Below, one piece after another: positions 8,065-17,654 of a stretch of 64,000 bases of DNA (position 1 is its first letter; each line of letters starts with the position of its first letter). The notes beneath the pieces were generated by a model that worked only from the letters and a program-made list of their open reading frames with translations, was not told the origin of the DNA and searched no databases. The stretch is from Paenibacillus illinoisensis NBRC 15959. GTDB lineage: Bacteria; Bacillota; Bacilli; Paenibacillales; Paenibacillaceae. Location of the stretch: contig NZ_BIME01000012.1 of the NCBI RefSeq assembly GCF_004000925.1, positions 124,001 through 188,000 on the forward strand, read 5' to 3'. Both the position numbers and the translations under genes were made by a program.

Positions 8065-8379
8065 ACGGAGTAAATTTCATGCGCATCAAGGTTTGCATGC
8101 ATTACTAATGACGGATATATGTCGTTGGCGCGATTTTCAGCTACAGAAACGAGTACGCTTTACTCGTTTTCATATCCATGTGTGTCCATGATAATGCATG
8201 CAGAACGGAGTGAGCAGAAAGGGCCGAGGAAGCGGAGCGTTCGCTCAGAGTTTTCTGAAAGAAAACTGGCTTCGGAAGCATAGGCTTATCCCTGGATTTC
8301 TCCCTTTTTCAAAGGGAATAAAGGAAATCCGGGGATAACGGCGATCCGAGGGTTTTCTGATCACGGAGTGACTTTCATG
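8065..8379. repeat. Structured intergenic element flanked by direct repeats
   Basis: The 500-base xylA-xylB gap holds no convincing gene. ACGGAGTAAATTTCATG (8065-8081) recurs as ACGGAGTGACTTTCATG (8363-8379), 15 of 17 identical; a third AACGGAGTGA lies at about 8204. Between them are two folded units. In the first, TGCATGCATTA (8094-8104) pairs perfectly with TAATGCATGCA (8192-8202), enclosing GGATAT/ATATCC and an AAACGAGTA/TACTCGTTT hairpin (8147-8169). In the second, TTATCCCTGGATTTC (8286-8300) pairs with GAAATCCGGGGATAA (8324-8338) around TCCCTTT/AAAGGGA. It may be a dispersed repeat or a structured RNA. Confidence 0.65.
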
Positions 8380-8432
8380 TATACATGGATTTTTCGTGGA
8401 TATAACCTGTGATAAACGAAAGGAGTTAACCC

Positions 8433-9926
8433 ATGAGTTACGTAATTGGTGTCGATCTGGGAACCAGCGCAGTCAAAACGGTGCTGGTTAACCGCGAAGG
8501 AAAAGTGGCATTTGAAGCATCCGAGGCTTACCCGCTGCACCAGCCCAAGGCTGGCTACAGTGAGCAGAATCCGGAAGATTGGGTAGAACAGACGATTGTC
8601 TCCCTGCGCAAATTGCTGGAAGTATCCGGCGTACAGCCTTCTGAAATTGAGGGGCTTAGTTTCTCTGGGCAAATGCATGGACTTGTTCTGGTAGATGCAG
8701 AGGGGAAACCACTGCGCAATGCCATTCTGTGGAACGATACACGTACTACGGCTCAGTGCCGCCGCATTGAGAAAGTATTGGACAATAAACTATTAAGCAT
8801 CGCCCGGAACCGTGCACTAGAAGGCTTCACGCTGCCGAAAATCCTGTGGGTACAGGAAAACGAGCCGGAGCTGCTGCAGCAAGCATCCTTGTTCCTGCTG
8901 CCGAAGGACTATGTTCGTTATCGCCTGACTGGCGATTATGCCATGGATTATTCGGATGCAGCAGGTACATTGCTGCTGGACGTTGCTGGCAAGGAGTGGA
9001 GCAAGGAGATTGCGGAAGCTTTTGAACTGCCGATCTCACTTTGTCCGCGTCTCGTGGAATCGTTTGAAGAAGTGGGCACATTGCTTCCAGAGATCGCAGA
9101 TCAAACGGGCCTTGCGGCTGCGACCAAAGTATTTGCAGGTGGAGCCGACAATGCGTGCGGGGCAATCGGCGCAGGCATTCTGAGTGAAGGACAAACGATG
9201 TGCAGCATCGGTACGTCTGGGGTTGTGCTTTCTTATGAAGAACGCAAAGACCTCGATTTCGAAGGCAAAGTCCACTTCTTTAACCATGGGGAGAAGGATG
9301 CCTTCTATATTATGGGGGTAACGCTTGCAGCTGGATACAGCCTGTCCTGGTTTAAGGATACGTTTGCAGCGGACAAATCGTTTGATGTGCTCTTGCAGGG
9401 CATTGATCAGGTTCCGGCTGGCAGCAACGGATTGCTGTTCACCCCTTATATCGTCGGAGAGCGGACGCCTCATCCAGATGCGAACATTCGCGGCAGCTTT
9501 ATTGGCATGGATGCCGGACATAAGCTGGAGCACTTTGGGCGTGCAGTCATGGAAGGAATTACGTTCTCCCTGCGGGAATCGATCGATATTCTGCGTGGTG
9601 CAGGCAAAACGGTCAATGAGGTCATCTCCATCGGAGGTGGTGCCAAAAATGAAGCCTGGCTGCAAATGCAGGCGGATATCTTTGACGCCACGATTGTGAA
9701 GCTTGAGAGTGAGCAGGGCCCGGCAATGGGCGCGGCAATGCTTGCAGCATATGGCTGCGGCTGGTTCCCTTCCCTGCAGGATTGTGCGTCAGCGTTCATT
9801 CGCCCTGCCAAATCCTATGTACCGAACCCGGAAACGGTAGCCGTATATGATGGACTCTTTGCACTGTATCAGGAAGTATATGGTCAGACACGCAGCCTGA
9901 ATGATCGTCTGGCAGAGTACCGTTAA
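8433..9926 (+). CDS. xylB: Xylulokinase
   Basis: A 497-residue FGGY-family carbohydrate kinase that phosphorylates D-xylulose to xylulose 5-phosphate for the pentose phosphate pathway. Visible are the N-terminal phosphate motif VDLGTSAVKT, the substrate segment SFSGQMHGLV, ILWNDTRT, and the C-terminal FGGY signature region ending SIGGGAKNEAWLQMQAD. It starts with ATG after AAAGGAG. It completes the xylose pathway with xylA; I see no xylose transporter in the window. Confidence 0.96.
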   Translation: MSYVIGVDLGTSAVKTVLVNREGKVAFEASEAYPLHQPKAGYSEQNPEDWVEQTIVSLRKLLEVSGVQPSEIEGLSFSGQMHGLVLVDAEGKPLRNAILWNDTRTTAQCRRIEKVLDNKLLSIARNRALEGFTLPKILWVQENEPELLQQASLFLLPKDYVRYRLTGDYAMDYSDAAGTLLLDVAGKEWSKEIAEAFELPISLCPRLVESFEEVGTLLPEIADQTGLAAATKVFAGGADNACGAIGAGILSEGQTMCSIGTSGVVLSYEERKDLDFEGKVHFFNHGEKDAFYIMGVTLAAGYSLSWFKDTFAADKSFDVLLQGIDQVPAGSNGLLFTPYIVGERTPHPDANIRGSFIGMDAGHKLEHFGRAVMEGITFSLRESIDILRGAGKTVNEVISIGGGAKNEAWLQMQADIFDATIVKLESEQGPAMGAAMLAAYGCGWFPSLQDCASAFIRPAKSYVPNPETVAVYDGLFALYQEVYGQTRSLNDRLAEYR

Positions 9927-9969
9927 TTCATAACGTGAATCATTCAATATATGTAACAAAGGTTAACCG

Positions 9970-9999
9970 AAGCACTCGCGGAAGCGGGTGCTTTTTTTG
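9970..9999 (+). terminator. Terminator after xylB
   Basis: AGCACTCGC, loop GGAA, GCGGGTGCT, then seven T. Confidence 0.9.
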
Positions 10000-10296
10000 T
10001 TGAATATAGACAGGAACTAAAAGCACTGGAGCACAGTAAGTGGTGAGTTCCGAGAGCGGAGTTCTCAGACATAACCCCATCCCGGATATGCATAGATTGA
10101 ATATAGAGGATGGGCATAAGCCAACAAGCCAGACGTCAAAGTGAGGCCGATGATGGGTCAAGATGAAAGTTTATCTGATAAATACTTAAGCCTGTAAATA
10201 TGCTCCAATCCAGTCCTATATACCTTACTTAGCTGCAATCGGATAGCAAAACCTTGAGAGATAATAAAAGTCAGCTTCAGACGTGGAGGTGAGGCT
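10000..10296. other. Intergenic region before glycosyltransferase genes
   Basis: About 300 bases without a supported gene. It contains a TCCG/CGGA hairpin near 10048-10060 and a larger one in which CCCATCC (10076-10082) pairs with GGATGGG (10108-10114). TTGAATATAGA occurs twice (about 10000 and 10096). I could not identify a clear SigA promoter; a sporulation-sigma promoter is possible but unproven. Confidence 0.4.
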
Positions 10297-11013
10297 TTGA
10301 ATGACCGTGAGGAAGACGAAAGACCACATATTACGCTGTCCATGATCGTACGCAATGAAGAACAGCGATATCTTAGACAGGCGCTGCAAACGCACCGGCC
10401 TTGGATTGATCGTGCGGTCATCATAGATGATGGGAGCACCGATAATACGGTTGCTCTATGTAAACAGCTGCTTGAAGGGATTCCCCTGGTCATGGTGGAA
10501 AATCGGGCGTCCCGGTTCGCCGATGAAGTGAGTCTGCGCAAGCAGCAATGGAAGGCAACGATAGCTACTGGACCCGAATGGATTCTGAATCTGGATGCCG
10601 ATGAGATTTTGACGGCAGACTTTGGCATGCAGCGCAATCAGCTTCTGGGAAGTAGCGAGGATGCGATCTACTTCAGATTGTTTGATATGTGGAACGATAC
10701 GCACTACCGGGAGGATCAATATTGGCAGGCACATGCATATTACCGTCCATTTCTTGTCCGTTATCGTCCCGGATTGACTTATGAGTGGAAGGAAACCCCG
10801 CAGCACTGCGGACGTTTCCCTCTTACGATCCAGCATTTTGCCTATGGATGTCATACGCCTCGTGTGAAGCATTACGGCTGGGCTCGCGAGGAGGATCGCA
10901 TCCGCAAATTCGAGCGTTATCAGGCACTGGACCCGGAGGCAAGGTACGGCTGGAGAGAACAGTATGAATCCATTCTGGATACAGATCCAAGGCTGCTGCC
11001 CTGGATGGAATAA
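10297..11013 (+). CDS. Family 2 glycosyltransferase
   Basis: A 238-residue GT-A fold protein. It has SMIVRNEEQRYLRQAL near the start, the nucleotide-binding IDDGSTDNT, and the DXD-type NLDADEIL metal site. It resembles WaaE/KdtX-type transferases. It starts with TTG at 10297, preceded by GGAGGTGA. The next gene encodes a related transferase 16 bases downstream, so the two are probably one operon acting on a cell-surface or spore-surface glycan. The acceptor is unknown. Confidence 0.85.
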   Translation: MNDREEDERPHITLSMIVRNEEQRYLRQALQTHRPWIDRAVIIDDGSTDNTVALCKQLLEGIPLVMVENRASRFADEVSLRKQQWKATIATGPEWILNLDADEILTADFGMQRNQLLGSSEDAIYFRLFDMWNDTHYREDQYWQAHAYYRPFLVRYRPGLTYEWKETPQHCGRFPLTIQHFAYGCHTPRVKHYGWAREEDRIRKFERYQALDPEARYGWREQYESILDTDPRLLPWME

Positions 11014-11029
11014 GAAAGGGGGCCTGTAC

Positions 11030-12973
11030 TTGAATAAGGTAAAACCGAAGGAGAAGGTGCTGATTGCCAGTCCGGTTCGTCAAACCGCAGCAGTGCTCCG
11101 TGAATTTTTGGAATCTCTGACCTTCTTGGAGCGAACGACGGTGGAGACGGACTATTTGTTTATAGACGATAATGAAGAGGAGGCGTCTTCCAATATCCTT
11201 CGTGAATTTGCATCACAGCATGAAGGAACTGTATTTGAATCAGATAACGATGATGGAACTGCTCAGGGAAAAGGGACATACAGCAGGGATGAGGGAGGTC
11301 ATTATTGGCGCGACGAACAGATTTGGCGGGTAGCCAGATTAAAAAACCGCATCTTGCAATACGCCCGCGAACAGCATTACGATGCTGTTTTCCTGATTGA
11401 TTCCGATCTTGTGCTGCATCCCCGCACGCTGGAACAGCTTGTCTCCACGCAGAAGGATATTGTATCGAATATTTTCTGGACGCGCTGGCAGCCGGGTACA
11501 AGGGAAATGCCGCAGGTATGGCTGCAGGATGAGTATGCTTTGTACCGAAAAGGCGGGAAATCCGAAGCGAGTAAGGAAATTTTGGATGAGAACACGCAAA
11601 CCGATGCCTTTCTAAACCAATTGCGAGTGCCAGGCTGTTACGAAGTTGGTGGGCTTGGTGCATGTACGCTCATTCGCAAGAATGCTCTGGTGGGTGGGGT
11701 TTCCTTCGACCAGATTCCGAATGTCTCGTTCTGGGGTGAGGATCGTCATTTTTGCATTCGAGCCCAAGCACTTGGTTTTCGTTTATACGTGGATACCCAT
11801 CTTCCGGCCTATCATATCTATCGATTATCAGAACTTCCCGGTGCTGCTGCGTATAATCGCAGGGTCAGACGAGGAGAAGAGTCAATCAGTATAACGCTGT
11901 GTATGATTGTGAAAAATGAAGAGGCTTCCCTGGCCAGATGCCTGGATTCGGTGAAGGGCATTGCCGACGAGATCGTCATCGTGGACACCGGATCAACGGA
12001 TCGCACACGTCAAATTGCGGCCAAATATACAGAACGAATCGTTGATTTTGAATGGATCGATGATTTTGCAGCTGCACGCAATTTTGCCTTCGATCAGGCA
12101 ACCACGGAATATATACTTTGGCTGGATGCTGATGATGTGTTCGAACCAAATGACCAGGAGAAGCTTATTGGTTTGAAACACTCTCTTGATCCTTCGGTAG
12201 ACAGCGTTACCATGGACTATAATCTGTCATTCACTCCAGATGGGAAGGTTGCCTACAGTTTGAGAAGGAATCGACTGGTGCGACGGGATCGGAATTTCCG
12301 CTGGATTGGTGCAGTGCATGAATATCTGGAAGTTGGAGGAAATTTGCTGCATAGCGATATTGCGGTGACCCATAAGAAAGACAAGGAGTACACTGACCGC
12401 AACCTGAGGATTTACCGCAAGCGTGAGGAAGCAGGAGAACATTTTACTCCCCGGGATCTCTATTACTTCGGTAATGAACTGAAAGACCATGGACAGCATG
12501 AAGATGCGATTACATACTACGGGAAGTTTTTGAATACGGGTCTTGGTTGGGTGGAAGATCAGATTGCCGCCTGCCAGAAAATTGCAGATTGCGAAGCGGC
12601 ATTGGGGCGCTCAGAACAGGAAGTTTCAGCGCTTCTGAGGTCGTTTGCCTATGATTTGCCGAGAGCAGAGATCTGCTGCCGCCTGGGTGGTTATTTCGCG
12701 GACCGAGGAGATTATCGCAAGGCGGTATTCTGGTATGAACAGGCGACCCAAGCTGTTCGTCCTGCCGATCCGATGGTCGTGCTGAACGAAGCAGCCTGGA
12801 CATGGATGCCCCACTTACAGCTATGCGTATGTTATGACCGGCTGGGCAATCGTGCCAAGGCGAAGAAGCACAATGATATTGCTCTGGCATATCATCCTAC
12901 ACATCCCAGCATGCTGTACAATGATCAATATTTCAAGGATCTGGAAAAGGAAAGTGTACTGGAAGAGGCTTGA
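11030..12973 (+). CDS. Dual-domain glycosyltransferase with C-terminal TPR
   Basis: A 647-residue protein starting with TTG at 11030 after AAAGGGGG. Residues about 5-270 form one glycosyltransferase-like domain (IASPVRQTAA, FLIDSDLVLHP). Residues about 285-500 form a second, WaaE-like GT2 domain with SITLCMIVKNEEASLARCLD, VDTGSTDRT and the DXD-type WLDADD. The remainder is helical and TPR-like. The second domain resembles the transferase in the gene before it, suggesting duplication. An in-frame ATG at 10964 would overlap the upstream gene and lacks a ribosome site. Substrate unknown. Confidence 0.82.
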   Translation: MNKVKPKEKVLIASPVRQTAAVLREFLESLTFLERTTVETDYLFIDDNEEEASSNILREFASQHEGTVFESDNDDGTAQGKGTYSRDEGGHYWRDEQIWRVARLKNRILQYAREQHYDAVFLIDSDLVLHPRTLEQLVSTQKDIVSNIFWTRWQPGTREMPQVWLQDEYALYRKGGKSEASKEILDENTQTDAFLNQLRVPGCYEVGGLGACTLIRKNALVGGVSFDQIPNVSFWGEDRHFCIRAQALGFRLYVDTHLPAYHIYRLSELPGAAAYNRRVRRGEESISITLCMIVKNEEASLARCLDSVKGIADEIVIVDTGSTDRTRQIAAKYTERIVDFEWIDDFAAARNFAFDQATTEYILWLDADDVFEPNDQEKLIGLKHSLDPSVDSVTMDYNLSFTPDGKVAYSLRRNRLVRRDRNFRWIGAVHEYLEVGGNLLHSDIAVTHKKDKEYTDRNLRIYRKREEAGEHFTPRDLYYFGNELKDHGQHEDAITYYGKFLNTGLGWVEDQIAACQKIADCEAALGRSEQEVSALLRSFAYDLPRAEICCRLGGYFADRGDYRKAVFWYEQATQAVRPADPMVVLNEAAWTWMPHLQLCVCYDRLGNRAKAKKHNDIALAYHPTHPSMLYNDQYFKDLEKESVLEEA

Positions 12974-12983
12974 TTCCGGCAAA

Positions 12984-13058
12984 ATCTCTCTTATGGTCAT
13001 GGGGTGAATGGGTGTTATCCACCGACATTCGTCCATGTTGATAAGAGAGGTTTTTTTG
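12984..13058 (+). terminator. Long terminator hairpin
   Basis: CTCTCTTAT pairs with ATAAGAGAG across about 50 bases, with further inner pairing (CATGG/CCATG, GAATG/CATTC), then seven T. Confidence 0.8.
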
Positions 13059-13169
13059 GGTTGTGTATTTCATCAAGGATAAATTCGTTTTACAATATGA
13101 ATTAACGGAAAAGCGGTGATAATAATACTGTCTTCGGCTGCCGAATCTATGAAGCAAGGGGAAGCTCGC

Positions 13170-13802
13170 ATGAATTTGACCGAAGTACTACTGGAGTCGA
13201 GGCTGGTTGCCATTGTTCGCGGCATTAGCCGGGAAGCAGCAATAACAGCAGGAAAAGGCATGACAGATGGAGGAATCCGTCTGATGGAAGTAACACTTAA
13301 TACACCTGGGGCGCACGAGATTATCGGAGACTGGCGGACCCGGCATGAAGGACAGGCTTATGTGGGAGCAGGAACGGTTCTTAATGTGCAGATGGCCAAG
13401 GAAGCCGTTGCTGCAGGTGCTCAATTTCTGGTATCGCCCAATGTCGATCTGTCCGTTATTGAATATGCTGTAGAACATGGGGTGGAAATTTGGCCAGGAG
13501 CCATGACACCAACCGAGATTGTAGCTGCCTATGAAGCAGGCGCACGTGTAGTGAAGTTATTTCCGATGGCGAGTCTGGGATTGCCGTATTTACGGGAGAT
13601 CAAGGCGCCACTTAATCATATCCCGCTGCTTGCAACGGGCGGAGCTAATCTAAACAATATTACAGACTACTTTGCTGCTGGTGCAGCAGCTGTAGGACTT
13701 GGCAGTGCACTTTTGCCGAGAGAGGCACTGGATGCAGGGAATCATGAACAGATTGCAGCATGTACACATGCATTTGTGGAAGCAGCAAGAGTCAAAAAGT
13801 AA
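13170..13802 (+). CDS. eda: KDPG/KHG aldolase
   Basis: A 210-residue class I aldolase splitting 2-keto-3-deoxy-6-phosphogluconate (and 4-hydroxy-2-oxoglutarate) to pyruvate. Key segments are VAIVRG, MEVTLNTPGA (Glu40 matching the catalytic Glu), GAGTVL, and RVVKLFPM with the Schiff-base Lys129. The ATG at 13170 follows AAGGGGAAG; an upstream in-frame start at 13116 would add residues not expected in the family. No partner KDG kinase or dehydratase is next to it, so it appears to stand alone. Confidence 0.92.
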   Translation: MNLTEVLLESRLVAIVRGISREAAITAGKGMTDGGIRLMEVTLNTPGAHEIIGDWRTRHEGQAYVGAGTVLNVQMAKEAVAAGAQFLVSPNVDLSVIEYAVEHGVEIWPGAMTPTEIVAAYEAGARVVKLFPMASLGLPYLREIKAPLNHIPLLATGGANLNNITDYFAAGAAAVGLGSALLPREALDAGNHEQIAACTHAFVEAARVKK

Positions 13803-13922
13803 AAAACTCAATCTACAATATGTATATTTGGGTATATATAAAAGATGCAGCTGTTTAACAGGGCGTTAATGGTGTTGGCGTAGAATAGGTGTATGACAGA
13901 GGCCGGAGAGGAGAAATGCACA

Positions 13923-14855
13923 GTGAAAGCCAGAACGATGATTGGTGGAGTTATTGCTGTTGCTGCCGTAACGGCAGGTGGCTTATGGAAGGCAGCGGTG
14001 AAGAGTCAGACACCCAAAAAGATCCCCATCACGATTACTCCGCCCATGCCATTCGAAGATGTCACCTTCGAGAGTGGCGGAGGACGGGTTCATGGATGGT
14101 TTATTCCGGCTGGCGCCCATGTTCCCAAACCTTGGCCGTTAATCATTATCGCCCATGGCTGGGGTTCCAACCGATCACGTGTGCTCCGTTACGCACGTCC
14201 CATCTGGGAAGCCGGATATGCTCTCTTTATGTATGATGTTCGGAGTCATGGGGCCAGTGATCCGGTAAAAGCAGCGTCTGCCTATCTGTTCCGTGACGAT
14301 CTGCTCTCTGCACTACGCTACACCACCTCTCGGCCGGAGATCGATCCGGGTGCCATCGGTGTGCTCGGCCATTCCCTTGGAGGTCTGGGAACGATCATGG
14401 CGGTAACGGAACATATTCCGGTGTCGGCAGTCATCACGGATTCGATGCCATCCCAGTTTGAAGTAATCGTCAGCTCGGAGCTGAAACGTCGGCGATTGCC
14501 GCTGTTCCCACTGGCGCAGTTGATTCCGCGAATCTGGTTCTGGAGGCTCGGTGAATCACTGAAAACGTACCGCCAGCGCGATCCGGTCCTGCTGCTGAAT
14601 GAACGGCGTAAAGGCATGCAGCTGCCAATGCTTATGGTGCATTCCAAGGGAGATAATTTTATCCCGCCAAGTGAGCTGGAATACTTCATGTCCAAGGCTG
14701 ATCCGCCTGTAGAGCATCTGTGGGTGAATAGCGGCGGACACAGCTGCTCAGAGGAAGACCCTGCCTTCTGGGAGACCGTCATTCCGTTCTTGAAAAAACA
14801 TGTTCAGGTTCAGGCTCAACCGCACAATTCGGACATAACCTCTAATGAATCTTAA
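13923..14855 (+). CDS. Membrane-anchored alpha/beta hydrolase
   Basis: A 310-residue serine hydrolase, counted from GTG 13923, which follows GGAGAGGAG. The N-terminus has a hydrophobic segment (about residues 5-25) likely to anchor or export it. The fold markers are IIAHGWGSN (oxyanion region), the nucleophile elbow GHSLGG, a LMVHSKGDNFIPP acid loop and GGHSCSEED with the histidine. It resembles YqkD/FrsA-like esterases. Substrate unknown. A longer start at ATG 13893 is possible. Confidence 0.8.
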   Translation: MKARTMIGGVIAVAAVTAGGLWKAAVKSQTPKKIPITITPPMPFEDVTFESGGGRVHGWFIPAGAHVPKPWPLIIIAHGWGSNRSRVLRYARPIWEAGYALFMYDVRSHGASDPVKAASAYLFRDDLLSALRYTTSRPEIDPGAIGVLGHSLGGLGTIMAVTEHIPVSAVITDSMPSQFEVIVSSELKRRRLPLFPLAQLIPRIWFWRLGESLKTYRQRDPVLLLNERRKGMQLPMLMVHSKGDNFIPPSELEYFMSKADPPVEHLWVNSGGHSCSEEDPAFWETVIPFLKKHVQVQAQPHNSDITSNES

Positions 14856-14892
14856 TAACCGTTAGCCTGCATGACAATCGGGCTAACAGTGA

Positions 14893-14920
14893 AAACGCCA
14901 ACCAGGTTGGCGTTTTTTGG
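14893..14920 (+). terminator. Terminator
   Basis: AAACGCCAACC, loop A, GGTTGGCGTTTTTT. A second weaker inverted repeat, GTTAGCC/GGGCTAAC, precedes it. Confidence 0.88.
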
Positions 14921-15077
14921 TCTGTTCAAACCATTATGCAAAAATTCTCATTTGTAAAATTGTTGGGAAAATGACGATTAAAAAGGAAGCTTATGGTATC
15001 ATAGAATAGACTGGCAATATTCATGCAGGGTTATTTCGCATGCATCCATGTATGAAATTGAAGGGAGAGGTCCAGAT

Positions 15078-17459
15078 TTGAGTTTTCAGATTCGATTCAA
15101 AATGATGACAGCCAGAGCTGCTTCAGCAGCCATGGCGGCATTGCTTCTGGCATCGCAGACTCCAGGGTTTGCAGGCAGCGTGTCAGCAGCGCAAGCAGAG
15201 CAGGTAACAGAAGCTGCACCGGGGGAAAATGAACAACTAGACGTGACTAGCAATGACGTGCCTGAGGGGGCTAAAATCTCCTCCAAGCAAGCCAGTGAGA
15301 ATATATTGAAACTGTTTCCGATGTTGAAAAAGGCGACCATCACCTCGTCGCAATTTGATCCGAACAACCAATTTCCTCCGCTGGAGTACAAAACATGGGA
15401 TATCGGGTTTCAGATTACCGAGGGGAATCATTCCATGGGGTTCAGCGCATCTGTACATGCAGGGACAGGGGAAGTCCTGAGTGTACATTTGCCATCTGAT
15501 TTATTGGATAAGCAGTTATCTGGGTCAGAAGCCAAACTGACCAAGGATGAAGTGGAAGAGCAGGCTGTGGCCTTTCTGTACAAGGCCATCCCTGGTTTGA
15601 AGGAAGGCGCATACGCATCATTGGGAGACCTGTACCAAACGGCGGGACAGCAATCGTTGTTTGGCAGAACCGAATATCAATTTGCATACCAACTGAAGCA
15701 TGACGGTTTGTTATCTGATGCGGAGACGGTTTACATAAGTGTGGATCAAAGTGGCCTGGTAACAGGATATTCACGAATGACGACCGCGGCAGAATATCCT
15801 TCATCGAAACCAGCTATGTCTGCAGAGAAGGCAAGGGAGCAATTCGAAGACCAGTTCGATGTAGAACTCGCCTACATTTCGAAAAACCGCCTGTCTTCAA
15901 AGCAAGGTCAGGCGTATTATCTTGGATATACGCCGAAGGATTCCAGCATGGTTCCACTTGAGGCGAATACGTTGGAACGGTTCAACGCTATGACTGGAAA
16001 AGTCATTACCGAGGATACCGTACAGCAGGACAAACCGCTGAAAGGCAGTGTGGCTGCTTTTGTTCCAGCGAAAGGACAGAGACTGAATGCCCAGCAGGCG
16101 GAGAGCCTGGTGAAAAAGAGCTTTGGCATTCCGGAAGGATACAAGCTGGATTACAGCCAGTTAAATAAAGGTAGCTACTGGAGTCCAAACAATCAGGTTT
16201 GGAGTCTGAGCTGGAGCAACCGAAACGCGAATATGTCCTATATGTTCATGCGGGACATTTCAGCACAAGTGGATGCCACCACCGGGCAAATATACAGCTA
16301 TAGCCTGTATCAGCGAATGAGTCCGGATGCCGCACAAGAGAAACCGGATGAGAAAAATGAAGGCAAGTCCGTAACCCGTACACAAGCCGAGAAACTTGCG
16401 ATTAATTCGGTTATTGCACTTGTACCGGATGCGACGGAACAGTTCAAGCTGTCCAGCGTGCTTGAGGTAGAGGATGCCCGCACGTTCATTTTTCAGCGTT
16501 ACTTGAATGGAATCGCGGTTAAGGATGATCAGGTACAGGTACAGGTCCTGAACGATGGGACGATTAGCGAATTTTACGCCAATCTTGCTGCAACGCCTGA
16601 GCAGCTGCCTGCAAGTAAGGAGCCGGCGATCAGCTACGAAGAGGCAAAAGCGGCCTACCTCGAAGAATTCAAGCTGGTTCTGGCATACTCCCGTTATGGT
16701 GGACATGGTACGAGCAGCGGCCAAGTCACTCCGTCGGGGATCAATCTTGCGTATATGCCTACACGGGATGATAAATCGATCTACGGCAGCTATGAAGTAC
16801 TTGATGCCAATACAGGCGAATGGACGTCTTTGTACAACACTTCCAGCACGGCAGCTCAAGCTGCACCTAGTGATATTGCTGGTCATGTGGCTGAAGAGGC
16901 CATCCTTAATATGACCCAGCATAGCGTCCTGATTCCTGACGAGCAGGGACGTGTTTTCCCGGATCGGGTGATTACCCGAGGAGATTGGTTTAACTATCTC
17001 GCGAGAGCAGTTAATCCGAATCTGGACATCTATTACACTGTGAACGGGGATGACAAGCTGTATGCGGACATTACCCCAGATAGCCCTTACTATCAGGCAG
17101 TGCGTACATTAATTGACCAGCGCTGGCTCGCTGGCGCTGATCCAGAGGTCAGTCTGAATCCACAGGATGAGATGACTCGGGAAGAACTGGCTGTATTACT
17201 TGTCCGTATACTTCGTTACGAGAAGCTGGCTGGGTTCTACACCATGCCATCGGATCTGCCGAACCTTGTAGATGCGAATTCGATTACCAATAAAGGTGCT
17301 GTATCTCTTAGCATGAAGCTGGGATTGCTTCCTTCCATTGAAGGGCGTTTCATGCCGGCACGCAAAGTGACTGTAGCTGAAGCGTCACAGGTACTGGAGC
17401 GATTGGCCAAGCTGCAGGGCAAGACAGATTCATTTATGACAGGCAGTCGTCTGTATTAA
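15078..17459 (+). CDS. Secreted YcdB/YcdC-type protein with S-layer homology domains
   Basis: A 793-residue protein starting with TTG at 15078 after GGGAGAGG. The first about 40 residues are a signal peptide ending AGSVSAAQA. Residues about 55-590 contain PepSY-like YcdB/YcdC repeats with recurrent KEE-type LxV strands and the GEV/GQI turn motif (TGEVLSVH, TGQIYSYS). The C-terminal about 190 residues contain three SLH-like modules (FPDRVITRGDWFNYLARAV, MTREELAVLLVRIL, KVTVAEASQVLERLA), which would bind secondary cell-wall polymer. Role unknown; the family is common at Paenibacillus cell surfaces. Confidence 0.85.
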   Translation: MSFQIRFKMMTARAASAAMAALLLASQTPGFAGSVSAAQAEQVTEAAPGENEQLDVTSNDVPEGAKISSKQASENILKLFPMLKKATITSSQFDPNNQFPPLEYKTWDIGFQITEGNHSMGFSASVHAGTGEVLSVHLPSDLLDKQLSGSEAKLTKDEVEEQAVAFLYKAIPGLKEGAYASLGDLYQTAGQQSLFGRTEYQFAYQLKHDGLLSDAETVYISVDQSGLVTGYSRMTTAAEYPSSKPAMSAEKAREQFEDQFDVELAYISKNRLSSKQGQAYYLGYTPKDSSMVPLEANTLERFNAMTGKVITEDTVQQDKPLKGSVAAFVPAKGQRLNAQQAESLVKKSFGIPEGYKLDYSQLNKGSYWSPNNQVWSLSWSNRNANMSYMFMRDISAQVDATTGQIYSYSLYQRMSPDAAQEKPDEKNEGKSVTRTQAEKLAINSVIALVPDATEQFKLSSVLEVEDARTFIFQRYLNGIAVKDDQVQVQVLNDGTISEFYANLAATPEQLPASKEPAISYEEAKAAYLEEFKLVLAYSRYGGHGTSSGQVTPSGINLAYMPTRDDKSIYGSYEVLDANTGEWTSLYNTSSTAAQAAPSDIAGHVAEEAILNMTQHSVLIPDEQGRVFPDRVITRGDWFNYLARAVNPNLDIYYTVNGDDKLYADITPDSPYYQAVRTLIDQRWLAGADPEVSLNPQDEMTREELAVLLVRILRYEKLAGFYTMPSDLPNLVDANSITNKGAVSLSMKLGLLPSIEGRFMPARKVTVAEASQVLERLAKLQGKTDSFMTGSRLY

Positions 17460-17537
17460 GAGGTATTCTTGCATAACCCGCTCTGGTAAGTCATAGGCTG
17501 GATCTAGCGGGTATGTGTTATTTTGCTGAAGACAAGG

Positions 17538-17564
17538 GAGACCTTCTGCGGAAGGTCTCTTTTG
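17538..17564 (+). terminator. Terminator
   Basis: GAGACCTTC, loop TGCG, GAAGGTCTC, TTTTG. Confidence 0.88.
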
Positions 17565-17654
17565 ATGCTTTTCGACAAAACTAGAAGCCTGACGTCAGAT
17601 CCTTTTGTGATACAATGAGCATGAGAATGTTGCAAAGAGAGGTGGGATCCTTTC

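Noticed and set aside
8003..8191. 62-codon frame after xylA
   Set aside because: It crosses the xylA terminator and the folded element, and has no ribosome site.
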